The notes: generated from the letters alone by a model not told the origin. Positions 9,395 through 20,131 are shown, numbered from the stretch's first letter. The stretch: DNA of 64,000 nucleotides from Drosophila persimilis (GCF_003286085.1 NW_020825444.1:120138-184137), one strand, 5' to 3'. Made by a program: numbers and translations.

Positions 9395-10606
9395 TCGATG
9401 GTGCGTAGCCCGCGACGGCCGCAGTCCCAGCAGTTTAAGACTTGGGGCTGTTTACACTCCCTGGAAAAGTGTCCGGACCCGCCGCAGTTCCTACAAGCAT
9501 GCTGCACGTCGATTATGGTGTCGGCGTCTTGGAGGATGGTTCCATTCCTGACATCCGGCTGCTGCGAGTCCGTCGACCAATCCCTCACCTGGGTTCTATC
9601 GTGCCGGAGATCCTGTGTCCTCGCAGCCGCGTGATTCCTTGGTCCTCGTTGACCAGCCGTTGGCCCTAAAGTTTCCCGGGGATGGGTGTCTCGTGCTTGG
9701 TTCGCGTAGCCCGTGAGCTCCGACGGTCCCTTGTTACGCGTCACCTCGAAGTTCACAACCAGTTGCGTTAATTCGGTGAGAGAATCAAAATCTTTTCGCC
9801 TCGTAAACAACTGGTATTCCGGGAGCATGTTATCGTATATCCTTTCCAATTCCTGAGCCTCGGTGTATCCCGCGCGCTGCATCATTAGTCGAATGTTCAC
9901 GAGGTACGTTTTAAACGCTTCTTTTGGTCGTTGAAAATGGGTTCGGATCTCGTCCTCTAGCCGTTGAAAGTACCGGGGAGGCAAAAAAAACTCTGAAAAC
10001 TCTTTGCGAAAGGTCTCCCATGGTTCTCCACTAAGGCGGCTCGTTCGAAACCAACTCTCGGCCTGACCGGTCAACAACACGAGAATTCCTTGTGATAAGT
10101 GTCGTAGATCTATCTTATAAGTGGCTGCCCTCTCTTGCACGTGCTCAAGGAAACTTAACGGATCGCCGGACCCATCAAACACGATCGTTCCAGGTGGACC
10201 CCTTCGTTGATGGGTCCTTGCTACCGTGCAGGTTTCTCTGCGCGGCACCGACGTCGATGCCATGGAGCAGGCTCTCTGCCGGCACAGCGGATCCCGACGC
10301 CACGATACTACGGCTACTGGCGGGTACGATATCATACGCAGCCGGGGGATGGGGTTGTAGGCTAAGAGGCGCGAGTGTAGAAGGGCGGGGAGAAAGTGGT
10401 TTAACCTCTGGAGCCACGGCGACTCCGTACTGGGCCTCCAATTCCTCCAACCGAGAGCGCGCCGTACTTGGTAAATCGGCCGAGTTTGCGAAGGTCGCGA
10501 GTCGACGTCTCAACTCTTCGACAGTTCCAGCGCTGTCTAACCCAAGCTCCGCGGTAATCATCTCCAACTCGTTCTTGCGCCTGACCGAAATCCACTTGAC
10601 TCCCAT
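9304..10606 (-). pseudogene. gag of the gypsy element, one frameshift
   Basis: Two overlapping frames together make gag. Frame one (10606 to 10175) starts MGVKWISVRRKNELEMI and has a SAP-like helix pair (GTVEELRRRLATFA). Frame two (to 9304) has the retrotransposon gag core (GDPLSFLEHVQERAATYKID ... LTGQAESWFR ... FLPPRYFQRLEDEIRTHFQR), then a zinc knuckle CRNCGGSGHFSREC and a second Cys motif CWDCGRRG. The frames meet at a GGGG run near 10195; counting one G fewer would make the reading continuous (TKGPPGTIVFDG), so a +1 homopolymer insertion separates them. Gag forms the particle and binds RNA. The broken state could be real or an assembly error. Confidence 0.85.
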
Positions 10607-11373
10607 GTTGAGTTGGTCCGGGTCACTGTTGCTGCACGTGGTCTACGATCAAATGTCTGGGGCGTCGCCTGAGGAGTCGAAAAACATAGCTAAGGACGCG
10701 GCGAAAGACGGGGCTCTGAATCCTTAAACGGCGAGGACGCGTGCGAGGCTATTCGGTGGTGAATTACCGGTGGGCCGTCTTGGTCGGGGACCTGGACACG
10801 GGGGCTGGCAATTAACACGCGCGTGTTCAGGGGTACTTTAGTCGTTGGTTTCTGCAGGATTGTTCCGGTTAGAATCCGTTGGTTCGTGTTCAGTTTCGGG
10901 GGGAGCGCGAGGTGGACAGAAGACGCGGGATCGCTGTCTTTCGCACGTTGTATGCTGCGGGATAGGGACCACTGTATTTTGCGCGTTGTGTACTGATCGA
11001 AGGCAGGGAATCACTCTGTTTCACACGTTGTATGTTGGCCGAATCCTGAGGATCACTGTCTCTTGCGTTGTATACAACCCGGCTTATATTGGGTCTGGCT
11101 GAACGGCCGAGCCTCTGCCGACGTCGACATCGGAATCGGCCGAGAACACCACGCGAGAGAGCCGCGGGCGAATGGTTAGGTAAATAGTCGAAGATTGGGG
11201 GGTGCGGGTAGTATGAGGAAGGGATAATTTCATGTATTATACTCGTGGGTCGTTCGGCACATGCCCGCCGCCGACGCCCAGAACTGTTCTCCGGTCTTCA
11301 CCCCCTCTCACCCCACTGAAATGTAACAGAGGTCTGGCTGCCCTTGGCTCTTTCCCCACTGTACCGGGCGCTC
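10607..11373 (-). other. Untranslated leader between 5' LTR and gag
   Basis: About 770 bp with no supported ORF. It contains repeated short phrases on the plus strand around 10930-11090 (three spaced occurrences of CACACGTTGTATG / CGCGTTGTGTAC / TTGCGTTGTATAC), suggesting small degenerate tandem repeats in the leader. A TGG-starting primer-binding site directly next to the LTR end was not identified. Confidence 0.6.
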
Positions 11374-13218
11374 TGCCGAAACGCGTACCACTTCTCACTC
11401 CAGCAGGGTAAAACCCTGTTGCCAGAGTCAGAGCGGGAGCGTAGTGACCGAAAACAGTCAGGAAAACGGAAGGGGAGGGGGTGGAGAGATGACCGCAGTC
11501 GGTGGTCCGACCAGAGAAAACAAATGGAAGCCAAAGAGTTCTTAATTATATGATCGAAGTTTTATTGGATTGATTCCCCTTGCACTCCCTTCTACTCCTA
11601 CTACTACCTTGGCCATCGGCCAGCTCACCCGCGGATCCGGCGCCTGTGTTCCTGCAGCTCGTCCATGCCTTTTCTTTCCTCTCTGGCGCGCGGCCGTTCA
11701 ACACTTTTTATACCCGATACTCAAAATGAGTATTGGGGTATATTAGATTTGTGGTAAAAGTGGATGTGTGTAACGTCCAGAAGGAATCGTTTCCGACCCT
11801 ATAAAGTATATATATTCTTGATCAGCATCAATAGCCGAGTCGATTGAGCCATGTCTGTCTGTCCGTCCGTCCGTCTGTCCGTCTGTCCGTCCGTCCGTCT
11901 GTCCGTCTGTCCGTCCCCTTCAGCGCCTAATGCTCAAAGACTATAAGAGCTAGAGCAACGATGTTTTGGATCCAGACTTCTGTGATATGTCACTGCTCCC
12001 AAAATATTTCAAAACTTTGCCCCGCCCACTTCCGCCCCCACAAAGGGCGAAAATCTGTGGCATCCACAATTTCGACGATACGAGAAAACTAAAAACGCAG
12101 AATCGTAGAAGATGACTATATCTTCTAGAGTGCAAAATCTGAACCAGATCGTATAATTATTACAGCCAGAATCACGAAAACAATTTCACTCTTTCTCGCT
12201 CTGTCTCACTCTAACACACAGGTTTCATGGTCGGTTTTGCCAATTGCAAAATATGAGTTCAAGGATCTCAGAACCCATAAGAGCTAGAGCAACCAAATTT
12301 GGTATCCACACTCCTGTGATATCGGACCTTGACCGTTTCGTGTCCAAATTTCGCCAAACCCCCTTCCGCCCCCGCAAAGGACGAAAATCTGGGGCAACCA
12401 CAAATCTCAGAGACTATTAAGGCTAGAGTAACCAAATTTGGTATCCGCACTTCTGTTAGATCTCACTATAAAACGTATATCTCAGAATTTCGCCCCACCC
12501 CCATCCGCCCCCACAAAGGACAAAAATCTGTTGCATCCACAATATTGCAGATTTGAAAAAACTAAAAACGCAGAATCATAGATAATGACCATATCTATCA
12601 GATTGCTGAATCTGTATCAGATCAGATCATTTTTATAGTCAAAAGGAACAAATCAATTTGCAGTGGCTACGCAGCGCCCGACGTCACGCTCAAACTGATT
12701 TTCTGTCTCTCTCGCACACACTGTTTGTCGTGTCGCTTAATATTAGCGGCGTCTGCCGGAGGAGAGCCATACTGACTTAGTATCGGGTATAACTGTAGAG
12801 TTGCGGTGTCCGCAGCAACTCACAACGTTCCCCCTCGTTCTTTATCTCTCCACTGTCCGCGACGTTCCGTCTTCGCTCGCTTCCAAAAATCGACTCCCTC
12901 TCTCGCCACGGTCGCTCGACGTTCTCCCCACGCCTAGCGCTCGTTTTCGGGCCAACGGGACTTTCTCGAAAGAGATCCGCTCTGCTGCCGGCTGAGCATG
13001 GCTCTCTCTCCTCGCTGTTTTCTTTGCGGTTGTTCCGTGTGAGCTGGCCGTTTGGCGGGATTTCGGCTATGCAAAACTTAACTAGCTTATTTACTACCAT
13101 AGCATATGATTTTGACTAATACAAATCTCGCTCCATTGCGACTTACTATATTTTCAGGTTGTCTTATTAATCACTTAACTCTTGTTACTATGTGAGGCTC
13201 CCAGTATGGGTCCTCACA
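11374..13218 (-). repeat. 5' LTR of the gypsy element, interrupted by an INE
   Basis: The same LTR as 3753-4420, with two differences in structure: a full INE inserted at 11709-12837 within a T-run, and ~45 bp (GGATCCGGCGCC ... CTTTCC, near 11633) absent from the other LTR. Remaining LTR-LTR differences are a handful of substitutions. The element's promoter should lie here, so the INE insertion may have silenced it. Confidence 0.88.
11709..12837 (+). repeat. Full-length INE (DINE-1/HINE type, ISY-like), ~1.13 kb
   Basis: Reference copy for this window. The 5' end is TTATACCCGATACT within a strong hairpin (ATACTCA/TGAGTAT). Then come the CCGACCCTATAAAGTATATA block, a core of repeated GTCTGTCC/GTCCGTCC, and four related ~190-bp subsegments with CCTTCCGCCCCCGCAAAGGA-type phrases. 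An inverted copy of the 5' end (AGTATCGGGTATAA) follows, then a hairpin (GAGTTGCGG with GCAACTC arms) and the tail ACAACGTTCCCCCTCG. It lies between T residues of the LTR's T-run with no longer target duplication, as expected for Helitron-like INE elements. Non-coding and non-autonomous. Confidence 0.92.
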
Positions 13219-13252
13219 CTGTCACCCCTTTCCCCTTTCTCGTTTTCGTTGT

Positions 13253-13389
13253 GTAATTTCGGAGGCGAAGGTAGCGTAAAAGAGTAAATTGAAGTAATAG
13301 CCCCGCGCGCCCGTACCATGAAGCGTCAAACGAATATTGAAAAAGAATTTGTTCCTCATGCAACATCTTGGTATTGTATAGTCTTTGGT
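13253..13389 (-). repeat. LTR-like block, copy 3
   Basis: Near-identical reverse complement of 1833-1966, sharing GACCAAAGACTATACAATAC and the 3' phrase ACCTTCGCCTCCGAAAT. It sits just upstream of the BEL/Pao coding region, so it is the best candidate for that family's LTR. The remaining stretch 13390-13742 holds no gene and probably represents the leader, including TTTGGCGCGCTTGATCC near 13504 as a possible primer site. Confidence 0.6.
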
Positions 13390-13742
13390 CAAATATATGT
13401 ATAGTTGGGTCGTTGGCCAAGCACGCATACCAATACGCAGCTGCAGCGTTGAATTTTTTCGTCTCGCTTTCGCTCTTCACCGTTGCTTATCGTTGTTCTT
13501 TTGTTTGGCGCGCTTGATCCAAACCAAACACTAAGTGACGCGCTACCCTGTTTTCGTCGGGTATATTCGTTTGGTGTCAGTAGGATCCAACTATCAATTA
13601 AGACAAAGTCGTGCCTCGCAAATCTATTTAGCGTCGATCATTGTCGGTGCATACGTATACACAACATCCATTCTTCAGAACTACAGCGGTGAAATTTTTC
13701 GTTTTCGCTTTTCACATTGATGCCCTATTTAGTCTTCCCAAA

Positions 13743-15858
13743 ATGACCCAGCAATCAGCATCGTCCTTAAGGAACCTTATCGATACCGCCTCATCCATAT
13801 ATGGTTCGTTGTTGTCGATAGGCGATGATAAAAAGATCTCGAATGCGATGATTATTCATCTCGTCTTGAGCAGAGTCGATCCGGTGACCAAAGAGAAATG
13901 GGAAGAACAGCTCGATTTTGACACTTTGGACGGACTGTGAAAAATTGCTTAATCGCAGACATCAGCATCTTTCGGCCGAAAATTCGGACAAACCAAAGCA
14001 GGAGCAGAAAGCTGTGCCAAGCAAGCCGCATAATCGGAGCTCATTCGCGTGTTCCACCGCGAATACCAAAAACCAACAATGCAGCTGCTGCAATGCGAAA
14101 GGCCATTTGTTGACAGATTGCAGTCCATTTGGTCGGCTGGCAGTAATGCAAAGGTTCGAATTCGCAAAAACTGCATCCTTGTGCATCAATTGTCTGCAGC
14201 CAGGCCACTCTGTAGTACGATGCAAAACTAAGAAGTGTCGAGAGTGTGGCTGCTCACACCATACCTTATTGCATAGGTACACAGTGGCGAATAAAAGTCT
14301 AGCGTTACCATCACCCCCCGAGAATTCTCCTCCTCCCAATCAGAATCAACCTTCCACTTCGCATGCTCTCCATGCGACAGCTATGAATAGAGTTATTCTG
14401 GCTACGTCGATCGTAAGCGTCCGAACAAATAATGGTGAACATGTTTTGGCCCGAGCTCTGCTTGACTCGGGGTCTCAAACCAATTTTATAACTGAGGACT
14501 TAGCACAGCGCTTACAGATCCGTAGGGAGGAGTCGTGTATCAACTTGCTTGGTATTGGTGAATCCAATTCACAAGTTAAGAAAACGATACACACGGTGGT
14601 GAAGTCGCGAATTACTGGTAGTGAGTTTTCGGTTGATTTCTAGATTCTAAAGTCCATTTCGGGGTATCACCCTGATCAAACACTTAACGTGAGTGACTGG
14701 AAAATCCCGAAGAACTTACCACTTGCAGACCCATATTTCTTCAAGCCACAGAAGATAGATATGTTGATAGGTGCAGAAACATTTTTCGAACTTTTATCTG
14801 TCGGTCAGATTCGACAAGGTCCTGACTATCCAACTCTGCAGAAAACGCTTCTCGGCTGGATTGTGTCGGGCAGATACACTCCAAAGGTGACTGCCACCCA
14901 AGAAGCTAGGAATTGTTTGAGTTGTCGAGAAGAGTCAGTGATCCACATCGACAATACATTACAAAAGTTTTGGTCACTGGAAGAATTGCCGTCTTCTAAA
15001 AAGTCTTTATCTCCTGAACACAAGTTGTGTGAAAAGCATTATAGAAGGACTACTCAGGTCGTGCCTTCAGGTCGGTTTGAAGTAAGACTGCCGTTCAAAT
15101 CAGATCCCAGTATCTTAGGCAACTCCTTTGAAGTGGCTAAACGGCGGTTTTTATCGCTTGAAAAAAGATTGTCTCGTGACCCCGAGTTACAGAAAATGTA
15201 CTTGGAGTTCATGGAAGAGTACCTCTCATTGGGTCACATGTCTTCCACAGACAACACAATCCCCAAAACTCCACATTATTTCATTCCACATCAGTGTGTG
15301 TTGAGGCCCCAAAGCACGTCGACCAAGCTCCGCGTTGTTTTCGATGCGTCTTGTAAAACGTCCTCTCAGGTGGCCTTGAACGACATATTGATGGTCGGTC
15401 CTACGATACAGGATGAGCTGTATTCGACATTGCTCCGATTCAGACTACACAGGTACGCCTTGACAGCCGATGTCAAGAAGATGTATCGCCAAGTCTGGGT
15501 CGCTGATGCGGATAGACAATTCCAGCTCATAGTGTAGAGAAGAGACCCGTCTGAGTCCTTGAGAATATACCAGCTCAACACCGTAACATATGGGACTGGA
15601 CCAGCCCCATTTTTGGCTATTCGGTGTTTGAAGAGGTTGAGTGAGTCTGCAAAACTCTCATTCCCTAAAGCTGCTGAAGTTATTGACTCCGACTTCTATG
15701 CCGATGACATGATGACTGGTGCTGGTTGCGTAGAGGAGTTAAAGACAATTAAGTCTGATGTGGCTCAGGTTTTAGTAATTAAGGGAAAGATCCTACTGCA
15801 GGAGCTTTGGCTCAACAAGCTAGATTGGGATGAGTCAGGTCCAATGAACTTGGAAACA
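13743..15858 (+). pseudogene. BEL/Pao gag-protease-RT, broken
   Basis: From 13743 a frame resembles the C-terminal part of the BEL gag helical domain (VDPVTKEKWEEQLDFDTL). It shifts near 13925 to a second frame that stays the same to 15858. In that frame are CSCCNAKGHLLTDC, CINCLQPGHSVVRC and CRECGCSHHTLLH (three metal-binding knuckles), the protease site ARALLDSGSQTNFI (Asp-Ser-Gly), and the RT start with the typical BEL phrase STSTKLRVVFDASCKTSS, ALTADVKKMYRQVWV and FYADDMMTG. Two in-frame TAG stops interrupt it, at 14641-14643 and 15535-15537 (the latter where BEL elements usually have Trp). It would have encoded particle protein and the replication enzymes; now inactive. Confidence 0.88.
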
Positions 15859-15860
15859 GC

Positions 15861-16930
15861 ATGGAGCTGCAGGCGGCTCGAGTCCAGTCGCCCGAAGAGG
15901 AGTGGCAGGAGAGGCTGCGACGAGCCGAGGTGGAGGAGGAAGAGCTCTGGCAACCACCCCCTAAACACGTCGAGTCCGAGGAGGAGCCGCGGCCGCAGGC
16001 CCCACCGTCACCGGGGGCAGAGGAAGAGCTGTTCCAGCGTCGGCCGCCGGCTGACAACGCGCACGGCCAAGAGCAGCATCAGCAGCAGCATCAGCAGCAT
16101 CAGCAGCAGCAGCAGCATCAGCAGCAGCAGCAGCAGAAGCAGCATCAGCCGCCATCGGGCCGTGCTGCTCCGCGGTACGAGACGGCATGATGTGGCACGT
16201 GCAAACGCTGCACATATCGTGGGCCTCTGGGCCAGCGCCCCAGCAGCCCGAGCAAGAGGCGAAGGAGGCTCGACTGTGGGAGGAGGCACCACGCGCCAGC
16301 GACGAGCGGGACCCGAGGCGGCGGGCACGGCCACAGGAGTCAACAGGCCCAGCGGTGGCACCCACAGCCGAAGAGGTGCCCGAGGGGACGGCAGAGGGCG
16401 AGACGGAGGGAACGACGAACACGCCGACATCACTGACGGCGGAGGGCCCAGCGGCGGCACCCAAAGTCGAGGTGATGACCGACGGCGAAGCGGATGACGG
16501 CGCGAAACAACACTCACCGCGGAACAACACTCACCTGAGCCATGGGAGAGAGGTCCTTGGCGATGGCCGGAACACGGCCAGAGCGAGCGTCCGAAGCTGG
16601 GCCGACAGGCGTCGTGCCCAGGGGAGCGGGCGGAGGAGCTCCGGCCCGATCTCCAGCGCCAGGCATCGTGGCCCCAGACGAGGTCGGCGGACAACTCACG
16701 GTGGCGGTCCGTCAAACGCGAGGAGTGGCCGGCCGTCGTCACGCGCTCTCTCGCGCGTATAAAGACAACCCCAAGGAGGGTGAAGCGTTTGGTCAACGAC
16801 GGTGGCGTCCGGTACCGGCTATCGGTGTCCACCGATCGGCAGGAGGTATTCCGGGCTAGGTATTGAGGAGAAAAGAAGAGTAGAGAAGAAGAATGAAAAA
16901 AAAGTAACTGAAAACAAGAGCAAATAAAAA
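15861..16930 (+). mobile_element. Poly-Q gag-like module, copy A1
   Basis: A 1.07 kb block nearly identical to 25215-26264 (copy A2), including the same right junction (CAAATAAAAAACGA then GGGG of an INE 3' end). It contains the end of a charged ORF (ARVQSPEEEWQERLRRAEVE, then HQQQ repeats encoded by CAG/CAT at ~16072-16147) closing with ...RYETA and a TGA overlapped by an ATG (ATGA, 16187-16190). A second frame there starts MMWHVQTLHISWASG. Relative to A2 it lacks 15 bp near 16165 and has an extra ~42 bp near 16680. It is 5'-truncated where it fuses to the BEL remnant. Confidence 0.7.
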
Positions 16931-18037
16931 ACGATGGGGAACGTTGTGAGTTGCTGCGGACACCGCAACTCTAAGGTTATACCCGATACTAAGTCAGTAT
17001 GGCTCTCCTCCGGCAGACGCCGCTAATATTTAACGACACGACAAAGAGTGCGTGCGAGAGAGACAGAAAATCAGTCTGAGCGTGACGTCGGGCGCTGCGT
17101 AGCCACTGCAAATTGATTTGTTCCTTTTGGCTATAAAAATGATCTGATCTGATCCAGATTCAGCAATCTAATAGATATGGTCATTATCTATGATTCTGCG
17201 TTTTTAGTTTTCTCAAATCTGCAATATTGTGGATGCAACAGATTTTCGTCCTTTGTGGGGGCGGATGGGGGTGGGGCGAAATTCTGAGATATACGTTTTA
17301 TAGTGACATCTTAAAGGAGTGTGTGTACCAAATTTGGTTACTCTAGCCTTAATAGTCTCTGAGATTTGTGGTTGCCTCAGATTTTCGTCCTTTGCGGGGG
17401 CGGAAGGGGGTGTGGCGAAATTTGGACACGAAACGGTCAAGGTCCGATATCACAGGAGTGTGGATACCAAATTGGGTTGCTCTGGCTTTTATAGGTTCTG
17501 AGATCCTTGAACTCATATTTTGCAATTGGCAAAACCGACCATGAAACCTGTGTGTTAGAGTGAGACAGAGCGAGAAAGAGTGAAATTGTTTTCGTGATTC
17601 TGGCTGTAATAATTATACGATCTGGTTCAGATTTTGCACTCTAGAAGATATAGTCATCTTCTACGATTCTGCGTTTTTAGTTTTCTCGTATCGTCGAAAT
17701 TGTGGATGCCACAGATTTTCGCCCTTTGTGGGGGCGGAAGTGGGCGGGGCAAAGTTTTGAAATATTTTTGGAGCAGTGACATATCACAGAAGTCTGGATC
17801 CAAAACATCGTTGCTCTAGCTCTTATAGTCTTTGAGCATTAGGCGCTGAAGGGGACGGACAGACGGACAGACGGACGGACGGACAGACAGACAGGGCTCA
17901 ATCGACTCGGCTATTGATGCTGATCAAGAATATATATACTTTATAGGGTCGGAAACGATTCCTTCTGGACGTTACACACATCCACTTTTACCACAAATCT
18001 AATATACCCCAATACTCATTTTGAGTATCGGGTATAA
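16931..18037 (-). repeat. INE, full length (copy g)
   Basis: Complete on the minus strand: 5' end at 18037, 3' tail at 16931. Its tail reads CCCCATCG instead of CCCCCTCG, and its subterminal region shares with copy j (22593) the variants CTAAGGTTATAC and TAATATTTAACGAC. It abuts copy h at 18037/18038 with no spacer. Confidence 0.9.
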
Positions 18038-18347
18038 CGAGGGGGAACGTTGTGAGTTGCTGCGGACACCGCAACTCTACAGTTATACCCGATACTAAGT
18101 CAGTATGGCTCTCCTCCGGCAGACGCCGCTAATATTAAGAGACACCACAAAGAGTGCGTGCGAGAGAGACAGAAAATTAGTCTGAGGGTGACGTCGGGCG
18201 CTGCGTAGCCACTGCAAATTGATTTCTTGCTTTTGGTTACAAAAATGATCCGAAATTTTGAAACAAACTCGTCTCGGTCCGATATATTAGGAGTCTGGAT
18301 ACCAAATTTGGTTGCTCTAGCTTTTATAGTCTCTGAGATCTAGGCGC
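18038..18347 (-). repeat. INE 3' fragment (copy h)
   Basis: Contains the tail, hairpin and ~300 bp of the 3' part, truncated at TAGGCGC where gypsy DNA begins. It shares private variants with copy k (26265), notably AAGAGACACCACAAAG and AAAATTAGTCTGAGGG. A ~110-bp internal deletion is also common to h and k (ATGATCCGAAATTTTG joined directly). Confidence 0.88.
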
Positions 18348-18372
18348 CTAGTGACCGTCATGGGGCACAAGC

Positions 18373-18927
18373 ATGCAATGGCCGACCTATAACATTCTGC
18401 TGGAGGTGCGGCAAGGTAGGAGTCCCGACATGGCAGTGCTGCCAGAAAGCCGGAAACGCCCCGCGACCCAAGCCGCGGAGGGCCGTGCCAGGGTCGCAAG
18501 ACGAAGCCCCCCAAAGCTCGTAGGAGAACTCACGGTGGAGGATGTCCAGCTGTCGGCGGTGGTGAGGATCGCAGGCAGCAGCTGGAAAGCAACGGTCGAT
18601 ACCGGGGCGACAAGCAGTTTTATCAGCTGCGAGGCGGCGAGTAGACTGGGGGAAGAGAGGCGACAGAAAGAGACGAGGAAGCTGGTGTGGCTGGCTGACG
18701 GACGCAGCCGGGAAATCAATTCCCAGATCGAGGTGGAGCTGGCCTTCGGGGACAAGATCGTTACAATACCGCTTCTCATGTTCGACGGGAGGGTCCGTCG
18801 AGCCCGCATCCGACGGAACGCGAGCGGAGGAGGGATCGGTCGAAAACTTCGTGACAAAGGAGTTGGAAGAGTTCCGAGAACTGAAGGGAGTGTCGAACAT
18901 AGCTACAAACAGGCTCACTATGAGTGA
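18373..18927 (+). pseudogene. Gypsy zinc knuckle and protease, frame-broken
   Basis: At 18392 a short reading in one frame gives CWRCGKVGVPTWQCC, matching the second Cys motif of the gag at 9304-10606. The protease lies in the 18373-18927 frame: KATVDTGATSSFISCEAA (Asp-Thr-Gly active site) followed by WLADGRSREIN. The second conserved protease block (a GWDFL-type motif) is absent; the text jumps from IPLLMFDGRV to unrelated residues, so a deletion removed it. RT follows in a different frame. Confidence 0.8.
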
Positions 18928-20131
18928 TGCCCAGCCGGTCCAACAGCGTTACTACCCCAAAAATCCCAAGATGCAAGCCGAAATGAACCAACAGGTTGAC
19001 GAGCTGCTGGAAAGAGGGTGTATTGAGCCATCGAAGAGTCCGTACAGTTCACCCATCGTGATGGTCAAAAAGAAGACGGGAAAGTGGAGATTATGCGTGG
19101 ACTTCAGACAGATAAACGCGAAGTCCATCAAGGATGCGTACCCCATGCCAAGAATAGACTATATTTTGGACCAGCTCAGGGAGGCACGGTTCATCAGTAG
19201 CTTAGACTTAAAGGACGGTTATTGGCAGATACCACTGGAGGAAGGCAGTAGAAAGTTCACCGCGTTCACGGTGCCCGGCAAAGGGCTGTTCCAGTGGAAG
19301 GTGATGCCATTCGGACTCCACTCAGCCTCGGCTACGTTCCAGAGGGCATTGGACCAGGTGATAGGCCCCGAGATGATGCCACACGCGTTCGCGTACCAAG
19401 ACGACATCATTGTCATCGGCCGTACCGAGGAGGAGCACAAGCGCAACCTCGAAGAAGTTTTTCGACGGTTGAAGAACGCAAACTTGCGCCTCAATGTGGA
19501 CAAGTGTCAATTTTTTAGGAAGGAGCTACGATACCTGGGGCATTTGGTAACGGGAGACGGAATCTGCACCGATCCCGAGAAAGTGGCAGCCATTAAGGAG
19601 TTGCAGCCGCCAGCGAGTGTCAAAGAGCTACGACAATACTTGGGCGTGGCCTCCTGGTACAGGCGTTTCGTAAAGGGAATCGCCACGTTGGTGCAGCTCC
19701 TCAACACTTTGCTGAAGAAGAAGGCGAAGTGGGAATGGTCAACGGAACAGCAACAAGCGTTCGAGGACGTAAAAAGTCGGCTGACAGCAGACCCGGTGTT
19801 GGCATGCCCGGATTTCTCAAAGAAATTCGTGCTCCAGACGGACGCCAGCGACTACGGACTGGGGGCGATCCTGACGCAAGAGGCGGAGAAGGGCGAGAGG
19901 GTCATCTCATACGCCAGTAGGACTCTGAATAGCGCAGAAAATAACTATTCGGCGACCGAAAAGGAGTGTCTGGCCATTGTATGGGCTATAAGAAAGCTAA
20001 AGCCCTATCTGGAGGGATACCATTTCAAGGTAGTCACAGATCACATGGCGTTGAAATGGTTGAACAGCAACAGGGAGGATCGCCAGGTGGGCGCTGGAGC
20101 TACAACAATACGACTTCGAAGTGGCATATAG
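18851..20131 (+). CDS. Reverse transcriptase and RNase H, gypsy copy B
   Basis: A long open frame of 426 codons with complete RT motifs: KKTGKWRLCVDFRQIN, YPMPRIDYILDQLR, LDLKDGYWQIPLE, VMPFGLHSASATFQRA, and the catalytic box FAYQDDIIVIG (Gln in place of the usual Leu before DD, ~residue 178). RNase H follows: FVLQTDASDYGLGAIL, ENNYSATEKECLAIVWAI and FKVVTDHMALKWL. A small deletion after LKWLNSN shifts the end out of frame just before the integrase reading. The first Met is arbitrary; the natural pol starts upstream. The enzyme is nearly intact while its neighbours are broken, so decay is recent. Confidence 0.88.
   Translation: MTKELEEFRELKGVSNIATNRLTMSDAQPVQQRYYPKNPKMQAEMNQQVDELLERGCIEPSKSPYSSPIVMVKKKTGKWRLCVDFRQINAKSIKDAYPMPRIDYILDQLREARFISSLDLKDGYWQIPLEEGSRKFTAFTVPGKGLFQWKVMPFGLHSASATFQRALDQVIGPEMMPHAFAYQDDIIVIGRTEEEHKRNLEEVFRRLKNANLRLNVDKCQFFRKELRYLGHLVTGDGICTDPEKVAAIKELQPPASVKELRQYLGVASWYRRFVKGIATLVQLLNTLLKKKAKWEWSTEQQQAFEDVKSRLTADPVLACPDFSKKFVLQTDASDYGLGAILTQEAEKGERVISYASRTLNSAENNYSATEKECLAIVWAIRKLKPYLEGYHFKVVTDHMALKWLNSNREDRQVGAGATTIRLRSGI

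Larger units (their letters stand above)
3753..13218 (-). mobile_element. Ty3/gypsy LTR retrotransposon, near full length, with a nested INE
   Basis: A ~9.5 kb element, about 8.3 kb without the nested INE, transcribed on the minus strand. Its LTRs lie at 3753-4420 (3') and 11374-13218 (5'). The internal order is gag, protease, RT-RNase H, integrase, 77-bp tandem repeats and an extra 3' ORF. A purine-rich tract (GAAGTAAGGAGAGGG on the minus strand, 4421-4435) directly abuts the 3' LTR, which fixes that boundary; each LTR starts TGTGAGGA. The LTRs differ by only a few substitutions over ~650 bp, apart from a nested INE and one ~45-bp indel, so the insertion is young. Several frame breaks lie in gag and pol. 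I could not find a clean target-site duplication (flanks read CGCCTC and CTGTC). RT and integrase resemble those of the 18.3 kb element. The clade is not certain. Confidence 0.9.
13219..15860 (+). mobile_element. Truncated BEL/Pao LTR retrotransposon
   Basis: A 5' region with an LTR-like block, then gag (zinc knuckles), protease and the first half of RT in one frame. Most of gag's N-terminal domain, the rest of RT, RNase H, integrase and the 3' LTR are missing. The left boundary abuts the gypsy 5' LTR at 13218/13219; the right boundary is an abrupt fusion near 15860 to a poly-Q gag-like module. Confidence 0.85.

Noticed and set aside
11855-11920. Regular GTCTGTCC/GTCCGTCC repeats, superficially CRISPR-like
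   Set aside because: They are the microsatellite core of each DINE-1-type repeat, with no unique spacers, in a eukaryotic context.
16008-16832. Long minus-strand Ser/Pro/Leu-rich frames opposite the poly-Q module (also 24159-24986 and 25349-25891)
   Set aside because: These are shadows of GC-rich repeats and CAG/CAT tracts; the poly-Leu and poly-Met stretches have no start context or domain and mirror the plus-strand repeats.
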